The notes under the pieces are model-generated. The model was not told where the DNA came from, searched no databases, and saw only the letters and a list, made by a program, of their open reading frames with translations. Shown piece by piece: positions 29,136 through 36,394 of a stretch of 64,000 bases of DNA. Both the position numbers and the translations under genes were made by a program. Where the stretch lies: contig CAKTCK010000009.1 in NCBI GenBank assembly GCA_934539245.1, positions 5,859 to 69,858 of the forward strand, given 5' to 3'. Source of the stretch: an uncultured Faecalibacterium sp. (GTDB lineage Bacteria > Bacillota > Clostridia > Oscillospirales > Ruminococcaceae). Each line of letters begins with the position of its first letter. Positions within the stretch are counted from its first letter, which is position 1.

Positions 29136-30001
29136 GGAATCTCCCATTTTTCGGTGTCGGCGTCCTGTTCCAGCGGGTAGACCGCGTGCTGCAGACCCAA
29201 AATCATGATATTGTTCAGCAGGGTATCGTTCAGCTTGAGATCCAGCATTTTATACGCACGCATCAGGTCGTTGACCGCGGCCAGCGCCTGCCGCCGGGCG
29301 TTCTCCATGGCGGCAGCCTGCCCGTTGAGCTCGTTGACCACAAACACGTTGTACTGGCCATTGCGGCGGTCAGTCTCAAAGCGCTCGGCCTTATCCAGCA
29401 GATAGAAGATGCGTCCGATGCAGCTGCCGATATACCGCATACTCTTGCGCTGGTTGTGGTCGTCCGTAGCCAGCGTGGAGTACAGCGCACCATAGATGTT
29501 GCTCATGGGCTCAGCGGCAAGGGCGTAGTTTTTGGCGCTCAGGTTCATCTGCACCACCGCCTGTTCCCGCTCCTGCGCAAACAGCCGTTCCAGCGCCGGG
29601 TTCTCCTGCCGTGCTTTTTCGTAGGCACGGCGCAGCAGCAGCTTGTCCGCTGCGCGGCGCAGACGCTTAGCTGGGCGCAGCTCACTGTACTTGCGGTCCT
29701 GCAAATTATGCCAGCCCATCAGGATCTCCGTCTGCGCCGCCTGCCGGATGCCCAGCGTCTGACACATCATGCTGCGCCGGAACGGCGTACCGGGCACCCG
29801 CTGCCGTTTGCAGGTAGGCATCCGCCCCGCCAGACTGTCGGACAGGATGGCAAACAGCACCCCGTTGGTGCGCAGCAGATGGCAGGCGTAGAAGCCGTAA
29901 GACTTATACATCTGACGCCGCACTCCGCGGAGGTAACGCATATAGGTGTTGTAATCCCGGATCGTTAGTTCCGGCAGATAGGGCCGCATCCGTCCCTTCA
30001 T
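29132..30001 (-). CDS. Hypothetical protein, DUF5685-like
   Basis: A 289-aa, mostly alpha-helical, Arg-rich soluble protein. The N-terminus (MKGRMRPYLPELTIRDYNTYMRYLRGVRRQ) resembles the opening of DUF5685 proteins, though the Cys pair I associate with that family is not obvious; this match is from memory and tentative. The open frame extends to 30094, but a TTGCGC-17-TATACT promoter (30053-30081) lies inside that extension. ATG 30001 is therefore the likely start. It is the first gene of an operon with the membrane protein and probably glmS. Confidence 0.7.
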   Translation of the reverse strand: MKGRMRPYLPELTIRDYNTYMRYLRGVRRQMYKSYGFYACHLLRTNGVLFAILSDSLAGRMPTCKRQRVPGTPFRRSMMCQTLGIRQAAQTEILMGWHNLQDRKYSELRPAKRLRRAADKLLLRRAYEKARQENPALERLFAQEREQAVVQMNLSAKNYALAAEPMSNIYGALYSTLATDDHNQRKSMRYIGSCIGRIFYLLDKAERFETDRRNGQYNVFVVNELNGQAAAMENARRQALAAVNDLMRAYKMLDLKLNDTLLNNIMILGLQHAVYPLEQDADTEKWEIP

Positions 30002-30052
30002 AAGAGCCAGCCATCCTTTCTGTGCTGTACAGCATAGTGCGTCAATAAAGCT

Positions 30053-30081
30053 AGTATAATCCTTTTTATGCGCCAGCGCAA
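30053..30081 (-). promoter_or_regulatory. Promoter of the DUF5685-like/membrane protein operon
   Basis: TTGCGC (30076-30081), 17 bases, TATACT (30053-30058) on the minus strand, giving a leader of about 45 nt. Confidence 0.72.
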
Positions 30082-30146
30082 CTACCGGATGCAAAAACTG
30101 ACGTAATTTGTCATTATGCCGAATTTTGTGAAATCGTTTTCCTTAA

Positions 30147-30199
30147 TTAAAAACACCCGCATACCGTCTTTTTTTGCAAAAGATGGCCTGTGGGTGTTT
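30147..30199 (-). terminator. Terminator after the RNA methyltransferase gene
   Basis: A long imperfect stem (about 30151-30172 with 30178-30199, ends AAACACCC/GGGTGTTT), then T's on the minus strand. A smaller CCGGC/GCCGG hairpin lies at about 30232-30250. Confidence 0.75.
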
Positions 30200-30268
30200 G
30201 TTCTGGATTTTCTCGGCAAAAGACATACTTTTCCGGCGCAATGCCTGCCGGAACGGGTTCAAATGTCC

Positions 30269-31465
30269 TTATTTCTTTTCAAAATGGGTGCGCTTGCCAT
30301 CAAAACCGGACTTGGGCATGGGCTTTGCCACCTTCTCGGTCTTGGGGGCGTTATAGTACATATACAGCTGGCAGGGGATCATGCCGTTGTACATCTTGCG
30401 GCGCTTGTTGGCGCGCTTGCCGTAGTGCAGTTCAAAGTCCATATCGGCGGTAATGGCGTACAGACCGGCGCAGGGGCTGGCTTCCATCTGCTGTCCCAGT
30501 GTGCGGGCCAGCTTGGCAGCGCCCTCAATGGTGCCCAGACGCTCGCCGTACGGGGGGTTCGTCAGCACGATGGCCTCCGGCTTAGCGGCAAAGGTGGCAA
30601 CATCCGCCACCTCAAAGTGGCAGCGATTGTCCACACCCGCCAGCTTGGCGTTGGCGTTGGCCTGTGCCACGGCGGCGGGGTCGATGTCGTAGCCGAAAGC
30701 CTCAAAGCCCACGTCCAGCTTGGACTCTGCCAGCGCCTTCTGGCGTTGCTCTGCCCACAGGGCGGCGGGCACAAAGCTGTAACGCTCGGCGGCAAAGCGG
30801 CGCTTCAGACCCGGGGCGATATTCATAGCCTTCTGTGCGGCTTCGATCAGCAGCGTGCCGCTGCCGCAGAAGGGGTCCTCCACCAGACTGTCGCGGCGCA
30901 CACGGCCAAGGTCGGCGATGGTAGCCGCCAGCGTCTCGCGCAGGGGGGCTTCCATGGCGTTGCGGCGGTAACCGCGCTTGTGCAAGCCCTCGCCGGTGGT
31001 GTCCAGCATGATCTCGCACACATTTTTGCGCAGCATAAAGCGCACCTTGTACTCCACGCCGCTCTCGGGCAGCACGGTGGTGCGGTGACCCTTCATCAGG
31101 CGCTTGACCACTGCCTTTTTGATGACGCTCTGGCAGGCTGGGATGCTGGTCAGCTGGCTGTTCAGAGAAGAGCCGGTGACCGGGAAGGCGGCATCTGCAG
31201 GCAGAAACTCCTCCCACGGGATGGAATACACGCCGTCGAACAGCTCGTCGAAGGTGGCGGCCTTGTAGCGTGCCAGCAGCAGCATCACGCGCTCCACGGT
31301 GCGCAGGTTGAGGTTTGCAGCAGCGATCATCTCTGCCCCGCCGCAGAAGCTCAGACGGCCATCCTCCACCCGGATGTTCTCCGCGCCGATGCGGGTCAGC
31401 TCAAATTTAGCGGTGGATTCGCACCCGAAAAAGCAGGGCGCGATCAGTTCAAATTTTGCGGGCAT
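30269..31465 (-). CDS. THUMP-domain class I RNA methyltransferase (RlmL/YpsC-like)
   Basis: Predicted SAM-dependent 23S rRNA guanine-N2 methyltransferase, 398 aa. A THUMP-containing N-terminal part is followed by a Rossmann methyltransferase: EDPFCGSGTLLIEAA (SAM motif I), FGYDIDPAAVAQANANAK and the catalytic TNPPYGERLG. The C-terminus is Lys-rich. ATG 31465 with AAAGGAA upstream was chosen over a 41-codon extension. Single-gene unit with a terminator. Other UPF0020-type RNA methyltransferases share these motifs, so the exact target base is inferred. Confidence 0.9.
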   Translation of the reverse strand: MPAKFELIAPCFFGCESTAKFELTRIGAENIRVEDGRLSFCGGAEMIAAANLNLRTVERVMLLLARYKAATFDELFDGVYSIPWEEFLPADAAFPVTGSSLNSQLTSIPACQSVIKKAVVKRLMKGHRTTVLPESGVEYKVRFMLRKNVCEIMLDTTGEGLHKRGYRRNAMEAPLRETLAATIADLGRVRRDSLVEDPFCGSGTLLIEAAQKAMNIAPGLKRRFAAERYSFVPAALWAEQRQKALAESKLDVGFEAFGYDIDPAAVAQANANAKLAGVDNRCHFEVADVATFAAKPEAIVLTNPPYGERLGTIEGAAKLARTLGQQMEASPCAGLYAITADMDFELHYGKRANKRRKMYNGMIPCQLYMYYNAPKTEKVAKPMPKSGFDGKRTHFEKK

Positions 31466-31559
31466 GGTAGTTCCTTTCTGTTCTGTACCGAAAAAACAGA
31501 CCTGTCCGACCGGGGACAGGCCTGCCTGTGTTCCTTGTGATCCCAGCTGATGCGATGAC

Positions 31560-32111
31560 TCAGCGGCCACGGCGGCTGCGGGGGGCATAACCGCCGCCCC
31601 GACGGTTGTTCGTCTCGTGATCCAGATCCGCCATCTTCTCCTCGCTCTGGCTCTTGAAGCGGCTCATCATGTCCTCAAAGCTCAGGTTGTCGGAGCGGGT
31701 GGGTGCCTTGGGCTGCCACACGCGGGGTGCAGCCTCCCGGGCAGGGCCACGGCCGCCTTCACGGGGGGCACGGCCTGCGCCGCGCCCGCCGGAGCGTCCG
31801 CCCTCCTGCCCATTGTGGAAGCCGCCCGGACGGGGGCCGCCTGCGGGACGGCCTTCCCGGGGCTGACGCGGAGCCGGGGGCAGCAGCCGCTTGATGGACA
31901 GCGCGATCTTGCCGTCCGGTGCAATGTTGATGACCTGCACCTTTACTTCATCGCCATCGTGCAGCACAGTGTTGATATCCTGCACGAACTCGTTGGATAC
32001 CTCGGAAATGTGGACCATGCCGACACGCCCCTCCGGCAGCGCAATAAATGCGCCAAAGGGCTTTACACCGGTCACGCGGCCTTCGAATACGTTCCCTACC
32101 TCAATTGCCAA
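31560..32111 (-). CDS. yabR: S1-domain RNA-binding protein (YabR-like)
   Basis: 183 aa. One S1 RNA-binding domain (about 3-73: GNVFEGRVTGVKPFGAFIAL, GRVGMVHISEVS, GKIALSIKRL) is followed by a long Gly/Arg/Pro-rich, low-complexity basic tail. In Bacillus, YabR follows divIC, as here. The start is a TTG at 32111 with GGAG nine bases upstream. The role is unknown; RNA binding is implied by the fold and the RG-rich tail. Confidence 0.85.
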   Translation of the reverse strand: MAIEVGNVFEGRVTGVKPFGAFIALPEGRVGMVHISEVSNEFVQDINTVLHDGDEVKVQVINIAPDGKIALSIKRLLPPAPRQPREGRPAGGPRPGGFHNGQEGGRSGGRGAGRAPREGGRGPAREAAPRVWQPKAPTRSDNLSFEDMMSRFKSQSEEKMADLDHETNNRRGGGYAPRSRRGR

Positions 32112-32157
32112 AACTCAATACTCCTTGTTTTCCAAATACTCTTGACCTGCCGCGCGG

Positions 32158-32463
32158 TCAGTTACCGGTCACATCCACAAAGATGCGTTCGTTGGGTGCG
32201 GCGTAGTTGTAAGAGTCGCGTGCGACCCATTCGGTGATCTGGTCGGCATCGCCGCTCAGTACGCGCTGCAGTTCCTGATTTTCCGTCTGTTGCTGCGCCA
32301 CCTGTTCGTTCAGTGTTTCCAGTTCTGCCCGCTTGGAGCTGATGGTGACCTGATTGGAGATATAAGCCGCCAGCATACTCAGCAAAAGCAGCACGAAAAA
32401 CAGGCGGAACGCCATGGTGACCACTGCATTTTTTCTGCGCTTTTTGCGTCCCGTATTCGTCAT
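32158..32463 (-). CDS. divIC: Septum formation initiator DivIC/FtsB family
   Basis: A small bitopic division protein, 101 aa. A basic cytoplasmic N-terminus (GRKKRRKN) is followed by one TM (about 17-37) and an extracytoplasmic coiled coil (RAELETLNEQVAQQQTENQEL). It ends with the family's ARDSYNYAAPNERIFVDV motif. ATG 32463 has AGGAG nine bases upstream. It acts with FtsL and DivIB at the septum. Position between yabQ and yabR matches Bacillus order. Confidence 0.9.
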   Translation of the reverse strand: MTNTGRKKRRKNAVVTMAFRLFFVLLLLSMLAAYISNQVTISSKRAELETLNEQVAQQQTENQELQRVLSGDADQITEWVARDSYNYAAPNERIFVDVTGN

Positions 32464-32509
32464 TGCCTTACGCTCCTGTCTGAACAGCAGACCTTTTGCG
32501 TCTGTTCTC

Positions 32510-32983
32510 TTACTTTGATACGTTTGAATTATACAACAACGCCCGCTGGTTTGGCAAGTTCTTTTTGGATTTTTTTGCGGTTCTTTCCGCGTTCCGGCGT
32601 AATTTGCGGGCAGTTTTGGCCGCAGCGCGGCGGCGGCGCACATGCTGCACCGCAAAACGGTGCAAAATACGGCCGGGCAGGCTCAAAACAGCCCGTATCC
32701 CCCGCCCCAGCGCCCGCAGCGGGATGCCCAGCACCCCGGCAGCGCAAAGGGCGGCAGCAAAAGCCGCAATCACCATGTACCACCGCAGCACGCCCGCATT
32801 GCTATACCCGGCGGCGTAGCTCTGACACGCCAGCAGCACTGCGCCGGAAAGCAGCACATCCGGCACAAAAGCCGCCCTGCCCCGCACCGGCAAAAACGCC
32901 CGCGCCGCGCCAAGGGCAGCGCCCAGCACAGCGCAGGCGGCGGCTTCCTGCAAAAGCCGGGCGGGCAGCAACACCTGCACCAT
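32510..32983 (-). CDS. yabQ: Spore cortex biosynthesis protein YabQ-like membrane protein
   Basis: 157 aa with about four hydrophobic segments in the first 110 residues and an Arg/Lys-rich cytoplasmic tail. Assignment rests on topology and position between yabP and divIC more than on sequence identity. The start ATG 32983 overlaps the yabP stop (TGATG), showing translational coupling. In Bacillus YabQ is needed for spore cortex formation; see yabP for the puzzle this raises. Confidence 0.78.
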   Translation of the reverse strand: MVQVLLPARLLQEAAACAVLGAALGAARAFLPVRGRAAFVPDVLLSGAVLLACQSYAAGYSNAGVLRWYMVIAAFAAALCAAGVLGIPLRALGRGIRAVLSLPGRILHRFAVQHVRRRRAAAKTARKLRRNAERTAKKSKKNLPNQRALLYNSNVSK

Positions 32984-33261
32984 CAGCGCAGCAGCCGGTG
33001 CCAAAAGCCCCCGGCTGCGCGGGCGGCGGTGTACTCCAGCCCATCGAACCGCCCGGTCAGCTTTGCTTCCCCGACTTCCAGATCCAGTGTCTGCATACTG
33101 ATCTGTGCACCGGACAGGTGCAGGATGCCTTTACCGGTCTCCAGCGCGGCGCTTTCGGCGCTGCAATGCAGCACCCGCTGCACCCCGGTAACGGTCAGCC
33201 TGCTGCGGCTCTCCAAGATCAGGTCATGGGGCAGCGGCGGCTTTGCGGCAGCTTTTTCCAT
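32983..33261 (-). CDS. yabP: Sporulation protein YabP
   Basis: 92 aa. It matches the YabP/YqfC pattern: HDLILESRSRLTVTGVQRVL, then ALETGKGILHLSGAQISMQT and LDLEVGEAKLTGRFDGLEY. In Bacillus it works in the mother cell at spore cortex formation. AGGGGG upstream of ATG 33261. It is coupled to yabQ and follows rqcP. Confidence 0.88.
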   Translation of the reverse strand: MEKAAAKPPLPHDLILESRSRLTVTGVQRVLHCSAESAALETGKGILHLSGAQISMQTLDLEVGEAKLTGRFDGLEYTAARAAGGFWHRLLR

Positions 33262-33306
33262 AGGCAGTCCCCCTCTGCCAGCATTGTATGCGGGCAGGGC
33301 GGGCGG

Positions 33307-33552
33307 TTATTCCGCGATCACCTCGTACATCTCGCGGGCAACGTCCTTGGTGCGGGGCTCCACATCCGAGAGCACCCGCACCTTGATGGGACGGTTGCCG
33401 AAGGTGACCTCGATGATGTCCCCAGCGTTGACGGCCTGACTGGCCTTGGCCACCTTGCCGTTGATGAGGATGCGGCCTGCATCCGCCACCTCGTTTGCCA
33501 CAGTGCGGCGCTTGATGAGGCGGGAGACTTTGAGATATTTATCCAGACGCAT
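33307..33552 (-). CDS. rqcP: S4-domain RNA-binding protein RqcP (YabO/Hsp15-like)
   Basis: 81 aa, almost entirely an S4 domain (MRLDKYLKVSRLIKRRTVAN...GRILINGKVAKAS). RqcP works with RqcH in ribosome quality control, binding stalled 50S-peptidyl-tRNA. ATG 33552 has AAAGGA upstream. It sits directly upstream of yabP as in Bacillus, separated from hup by a terminator. Confidence 0.92.
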   Translation of the reverse strand: MRLDKYLKVSRLIKRRTVANEVADAGRILINGKVAKASQAVNAGDIIEVTFGNRPIKVRVLSDVEPRTKDVAREMYEVIAE

Positions 33553-33575
33553 TTGAGCTGTTCCTTTCTTTTCAG

Positions 33576-33612
33576 CAAAAAAGCCGCCGAACCTTATGCA
33601 GGCAGCGGCGGC
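33576..33612 (-). terminator. hup terminator
   Basis: A 7-bp GC stem GCCGCCG/CGGCGGC (33583-33589, 33606-33612), then six T's on the minus strand. Confidence 0.88.
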
Positions 33613-33625
33613 ATGACAGAACCGA

Positions 33626-33895
33626 TTACAGAGTGTCCTTCAGGGACTTGCCGGGCTTGAACACGATGCTGCGGGAAGCAGCGATGGTGATGGGCTCGCG
33701 GGTGCGGGGATTAATGCCCTGACGCTCGGCGCGCTCGCGCACCTCAAAGGTGCCGAAGCCAGAGATGGTGATCTTTTCGCCCTCGGTCATTGCCTTGCCC
33801 AGTGCCTCAAAAACAGCGCTGACAGCCTGCTCTGCGCTCTTCTTGCTCATTTCGGTGTTTGCTGCAACCTGTGCGATCAAGTCGGTCTTGGTCAT
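33626..33895 (-). CDS. hup: DNA-binding protein HU
   Basis: An 89-aa nucleoid protein: MTKTDLIAQVAANTEMSKK helix, GFGTFEVRERAERQGINPRT beta-arm with the conserved Pro, and the FKPGKSLKD C-terminus. ATG 33895 with GGAGG eight bases upstream was chosen over a five-codon extension. It is placed between mazG and rqcP and has its own terminator, so it is probably the most abundant product of this cluster. Confidence 0.97.
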   Translation of the reverse strand: MTKTDLIAQVAANTEMSKKSAEQAVSAVFEALGKAMTEGEKITISGFGTFEVRERAERQGINPRTREPITIAASRSIVFKPGKSLKDTL

Positions 33896-33951
33896 ATTAT
33901 TTGCCTCCATCTGATTTCATCTTTAAGTTTCTCACGTTCTATCGGAGCAGG

Positions 33952-34668
33952 TCATTCGACCTGAGTACCGCGTTGTTCCTGTTCCAGACACTGCTGTGCA
34001 AAGCGTTTGGACGCAAAGGTCAATGCTTCCTCTGCATCCACCCCCGCAAGCCGGGCGGCGTTCACCGCTGCAAACAGCAGCTGGCCTGCGGCGTCCTGCT
34101 TCGCAGCATCCTCTGCCTCGGCAAAGGTCTGCACAGCGGCTTCCAGCTGGTGCTGTGCTGCGGCTGCATCCTGCTGCCCAAGGCCGTGCCCGGCGGCACG
34201 CTTTTGCAGTTTCTGCGCCCGCATGAGCGCGGGCAGCGTAGCGGGCACAGTGGCCAGCTCGTCCGCAAGGGTGGTGCGCCCCTTTTCCTTATTTTTGAGC
34301 GCATCCCAGCCATTTATACCGGCATTTTCCGCTGCGGAGGATGCAAAGATGCTGGGGTGCCGGAACACCAGCTTTTCGCAGACGCTGCGGCACACATCCT
34401 CAAAGGTAAAGCGCCCCCGCTCTTCCTCTATGGCGGCGTGGAACACCACCTGCATCAGCACGTCCCCCAGCTCCTCCCGGAGCAGAACGGCGTCGTCGGC
34501 GTCAATGGCTTCCAGCGCTTCACAGGTCTCTTCCAGAAAATTTTTGCGGATGGACGCATGGGTCTGCACCTTATCCCACGGACAGCCGTTTTCCGGGTCC
34601 CGCAGGATGCGGATCACCTGTAACAGCTGCTCCGCTGTATAGGGCGGCTGTGGGGTCCAGTCCAGCAC
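33952..34668 (-). CDS. mazG: Nucleoside triphosphate pyrophosphohydrolase MazG
   Basis: House-cleaning NTP pyrophosphohydrolase, 238 aa. Two MazG motifs are visible: ENGCPWDKVQTHASIRKNFLEE and EELGDVLMQVVFHAAIEE. A second, degenerate all-alpha half is Ala/Gln-rich. The open frame starts at 34755, but the promoter (34702-34730) lies inside it. ATG 34677 touches the AAGGAG, leaving GTG 34668 with 9-base spacing as the best start. It is the first gene of the cluster leading to hup. Confidence 0.9.
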   Translation of the reverse strand: MLDWTPQPPYTAEQLLQVIRILRDPENGCPWDKVQTHASIRKNFLEETCEALEAIDADDAVLLREELGDVLMQVVFHAAIEEERGRFTFEDVCRSVCEKLVFRHPSIFASSAAENAGINGWDALKNKEKGRTTLADELATVPATLPALMRAQKLQKRAAGHGLGQQDAAAAQHQLEAAVQTFAEAEDAAKQDAAGQLLFAAVNAARLAGVDAEEALTFASKRFAQQCLEQEQRGTQVE

Positions 34669-34701
34669 ACGCTCCATCTCCTTTTTGAAAAGATACTGTA
34701 A

Positions 34702-34730
34702 ATTGTACCGCAGCTGCTGCGGTTTTTCAA
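34702..34730 (-). promoter_or_regulatory. mazG promoter with palindrome in the spacer
   Basis: TTGAAA (34725-34730), 17 bases, TACAAT (34702-34707) on the minus strand. The spacer contains a palindrome CCGCAG-CWG-CTGCGG type (34708-34722; arms of 6 bp) that almost fills the space between -35 and -10, a possible operator. Confidence 0.7.
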
Positions 34731-34780
34731 GCAAAAAGCCGCAATTTTCCAGCATTATTCATGGTTTTCTGCGCTTTTCA

Positions 34781-34803
34781 CAAAAACAGGACGGCGTCCT
34801 GTG
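34781..34803 (-). terminator. Terminator of the zinc-ribbon protein gene
   Basis: A 7-bp stem ACAGGAC-GCC-GTCCTGT (34786-34802), then TTTT on the minus strand. Confidence 0.82.
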
Positions 34804-34842
34804 GGGGATACCGCCCTGTTGCAAAGTTTTCCGGTTACGGGC

Positions 34843-35268
34843 TTACAGCTGTGCGCCGCACTTATTGCAGAACAGCGCATCGTCCGAGACGGGCGCGCCG
34901 CACTGCGGGCAGGTCTTGCGGGCAGGCTGGGCGGGCTGTTCCGGGGCAGCTTCTTCCGCCTCCTCCACGGGGGCTTCGTAGTCCACCTCGGCGGCTTCGG
35001 CCGGGGTCAGGGCAGCCTTCAGGCGGGTGATTTCCTGCTCGATGGTATCGATCATCTCGATGTATTTATCCACCAGTGGCTGGTTCTCCTCCTTGCCCTT
35101 GGCAAGGCTGTACACCAGTGCACCCAGCTGACGCTGTGCCTTGAGCAGCTTGCCCTGCTCGTTGACCAGCAGCGCCTGCGTCTTGCCCTTTTCGGCCAGA
35201 TCCATGGCGGCGTTCTTGCCCTTTTCGGCATATTCCAGACCCATTGCTTTGATCTTGTTAAAATCCAT
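34843..35268 (-). CDS. Coiled-coil protein with C-terminal zinc ribbon, unknown function
   Basis: 141 aa. A charged N-terminus (MDFNKIKAMGLEYAEKGKNA) is followed by a helical/coiled-coil part (about 20-85), an acidic Glu/Ala/Pro linker, and a C-terminal four-Cys zinc ribbon (CPQCGAP...CNKCGAQL). ATG 35268 follows AGAGAGGT. The frame extends 90 codons upstream, but the promoter at 35350-35378 lies within that extension. No specific function can be assigned. Similar small proteins are common in gut Clostridia. Confidence 0.8.
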   Translation of the reverse strand: MDFNKIKAMGLEYAEKGKNAAMDLAEKGKTQALLVNEQGKLLKAQRQLGALVYSLAKGKEENQPLVDKYIEMIDTIEQEITRLKAALTPAEAAEVDYEAPVEEAEEAAPEQPAQPARKTCPQCGAPVSDDALFCNKCGAQL

Positions 35269-35349
35269 AATAGACACCTCTCTTATTCTGGCAGTATATT
35301 CTCTGCAGATGGCGGCGCATCCTGTGCGCCATACCGGAGTCGTATCCTC

Positions 35350-35378
35350 ATTATAGCGCAGCGTTATGGCAATTGCAA
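35350..35378 (-). promoter_or_regulatory. Promoter of the zinc-ribbon protein gene
   Basis: TTGCAA (35373-35378), 17 bases, TATAAT (35350-35355) on the minus strand. The remaining bases up to 35437 hold no gene. Confidence 0.85.
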
Positions 35379-35437
35379 CGAATGCACCGCAATTTTTACA
35401 GTTTGGTGCTTGTTTGGAAACAAATTTTACGCATTTT

Positions 35438-36394
35438 TCACTTGTCAGAAGCTGTTTCACCGGTGCGGCTGCCGTAGAACTCGCACAGCATACTGTCGGC
35501 GGGCAGCAGCTCCAGCGGCAGCGGGTCCACCTGCTCAAACCGGCGGGCGGTCTCGTCCCACAGCTCGGCGTTGTGGCCTTCCAGCGTGAACTGACGGCGC
35601 ACCTCGCCCAGTAGCCGGGAGATCAGTCCCAGTTCGTAGGTAAAGGAGGTGTCCAGCAGAAAGTCTGCGGTGGTCTTGAAGCCCTTGATATACCGCGTTT
35701 CGCCGTCCAGCACCCTGTCCCACATGGAAAGGGTCTTGGCGGGGCTGCGGCCGCGGGCTGCGGCGTCCCGCAGGGTGCGGCGGCACAGGCGGATATCCTG
35801 CGTATTGATGACCCGGCGGCCATCGATGCAGTATTCCTCCCGCAAACCGGCGTAGATGCGGTAGATCTGGTCGTCCGGCACAAGGCCGGTCAGCTCCGGG
35901 TTGAGGGCATGGATGCCCTCCACGATGCACACACCGCCCTCCAGGTCGATGGGCTCCACCTCGGCAGCGCGCTGCTCGGTGGCAAAATCGTAGATAGGCA
36001 GCTCGGTCTTGCCGGTCTCGCTGAGCTGGCGCAGGCACTGCTTGATGAGGGGCAGATCCAGCGTTTCCAGATTTTCGTAGTCCAGCGTGCCGTCCGGCAT
36101 TTTGGGGTAGTAGGCAGCACCTTTAAAAAAGTTGTCCAGACTGACTACCTGTGCCGGGGTGCCCTGCTGTACCAGTGCCTTTGCCAGACAGTGGGCGCTG
36201 GTGGTCTTGCCGCTGGCCGAGGGGCCGGTCAGCATAACGATCTTTGCCCCGGAGCCGCGCACCTTCTGGGCGGCATACTGCACTCGCCGGGCGTAGCTGT
36301 TCTCGCTCAGCTGTGCCAGCGCCTGCGGGCTGCGGGCTGCTACGTTATACAGGTCTACTTCAACCAGTCGTTTCGGTACCCAGATCGTGATCAT
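35438..36394 (-). CDS. Uridine kinase/phosphoribulokinase-family nucleoside kinase
   Basis: 318 aa. An N-terminal segment (about 1-50) precedes a P-loop kinase domain: GPSASGKTTSAHCLAKAL (Walker A at 57-64), SLDNFFKGAAYYPKMPDGTLDYENLETLDL and VCIVEGIHALNPEL. The family normally phosphorylates uridine/cytidine; this longer subgroup is poorly characterised, so the substrate is inferred. The start ATG 36394 overlaps the 3' end of hemZ by 35 nt, so it is translationally linked to it. Last gene of the long operon beginning at ispDF. Confidence 0.85.
   Translation of the reverse strand: MITIWVPKRLVEVDLYNVAARSPQALAQLSENSYARRVQYAAQKVRGSGAKIVMLTGPSASGKTTSAHCLAKALVQQGTPAQVVSLDNFFKGAAYYPKMPDGTLDYENLETLDLPLIKQCLRQLSETGKTELPIYDFATEQRAAEVEPIDLEGGVCIVEGIHALNPELTGLVPDDQIYRIYAGLREEYCIDGRRVINTQDIRLCRRTLRDAAARGRSPAKTLSMWDRVLDGETRYIKGFKTTADFLLDTSFTYELGLISRLLGEVRRQFTLEGHNAELWDETARRFEQVDPLPLELLPADSMLCEFYGSRTGETASDK

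Noticed and set aside
31670..31890. GC-rich low-complexity stretch in yabR considered as a frameshift or a separate gene
   Set aside because: The frame stays open, and RG/P-rich tails are common in this S1 protein group.
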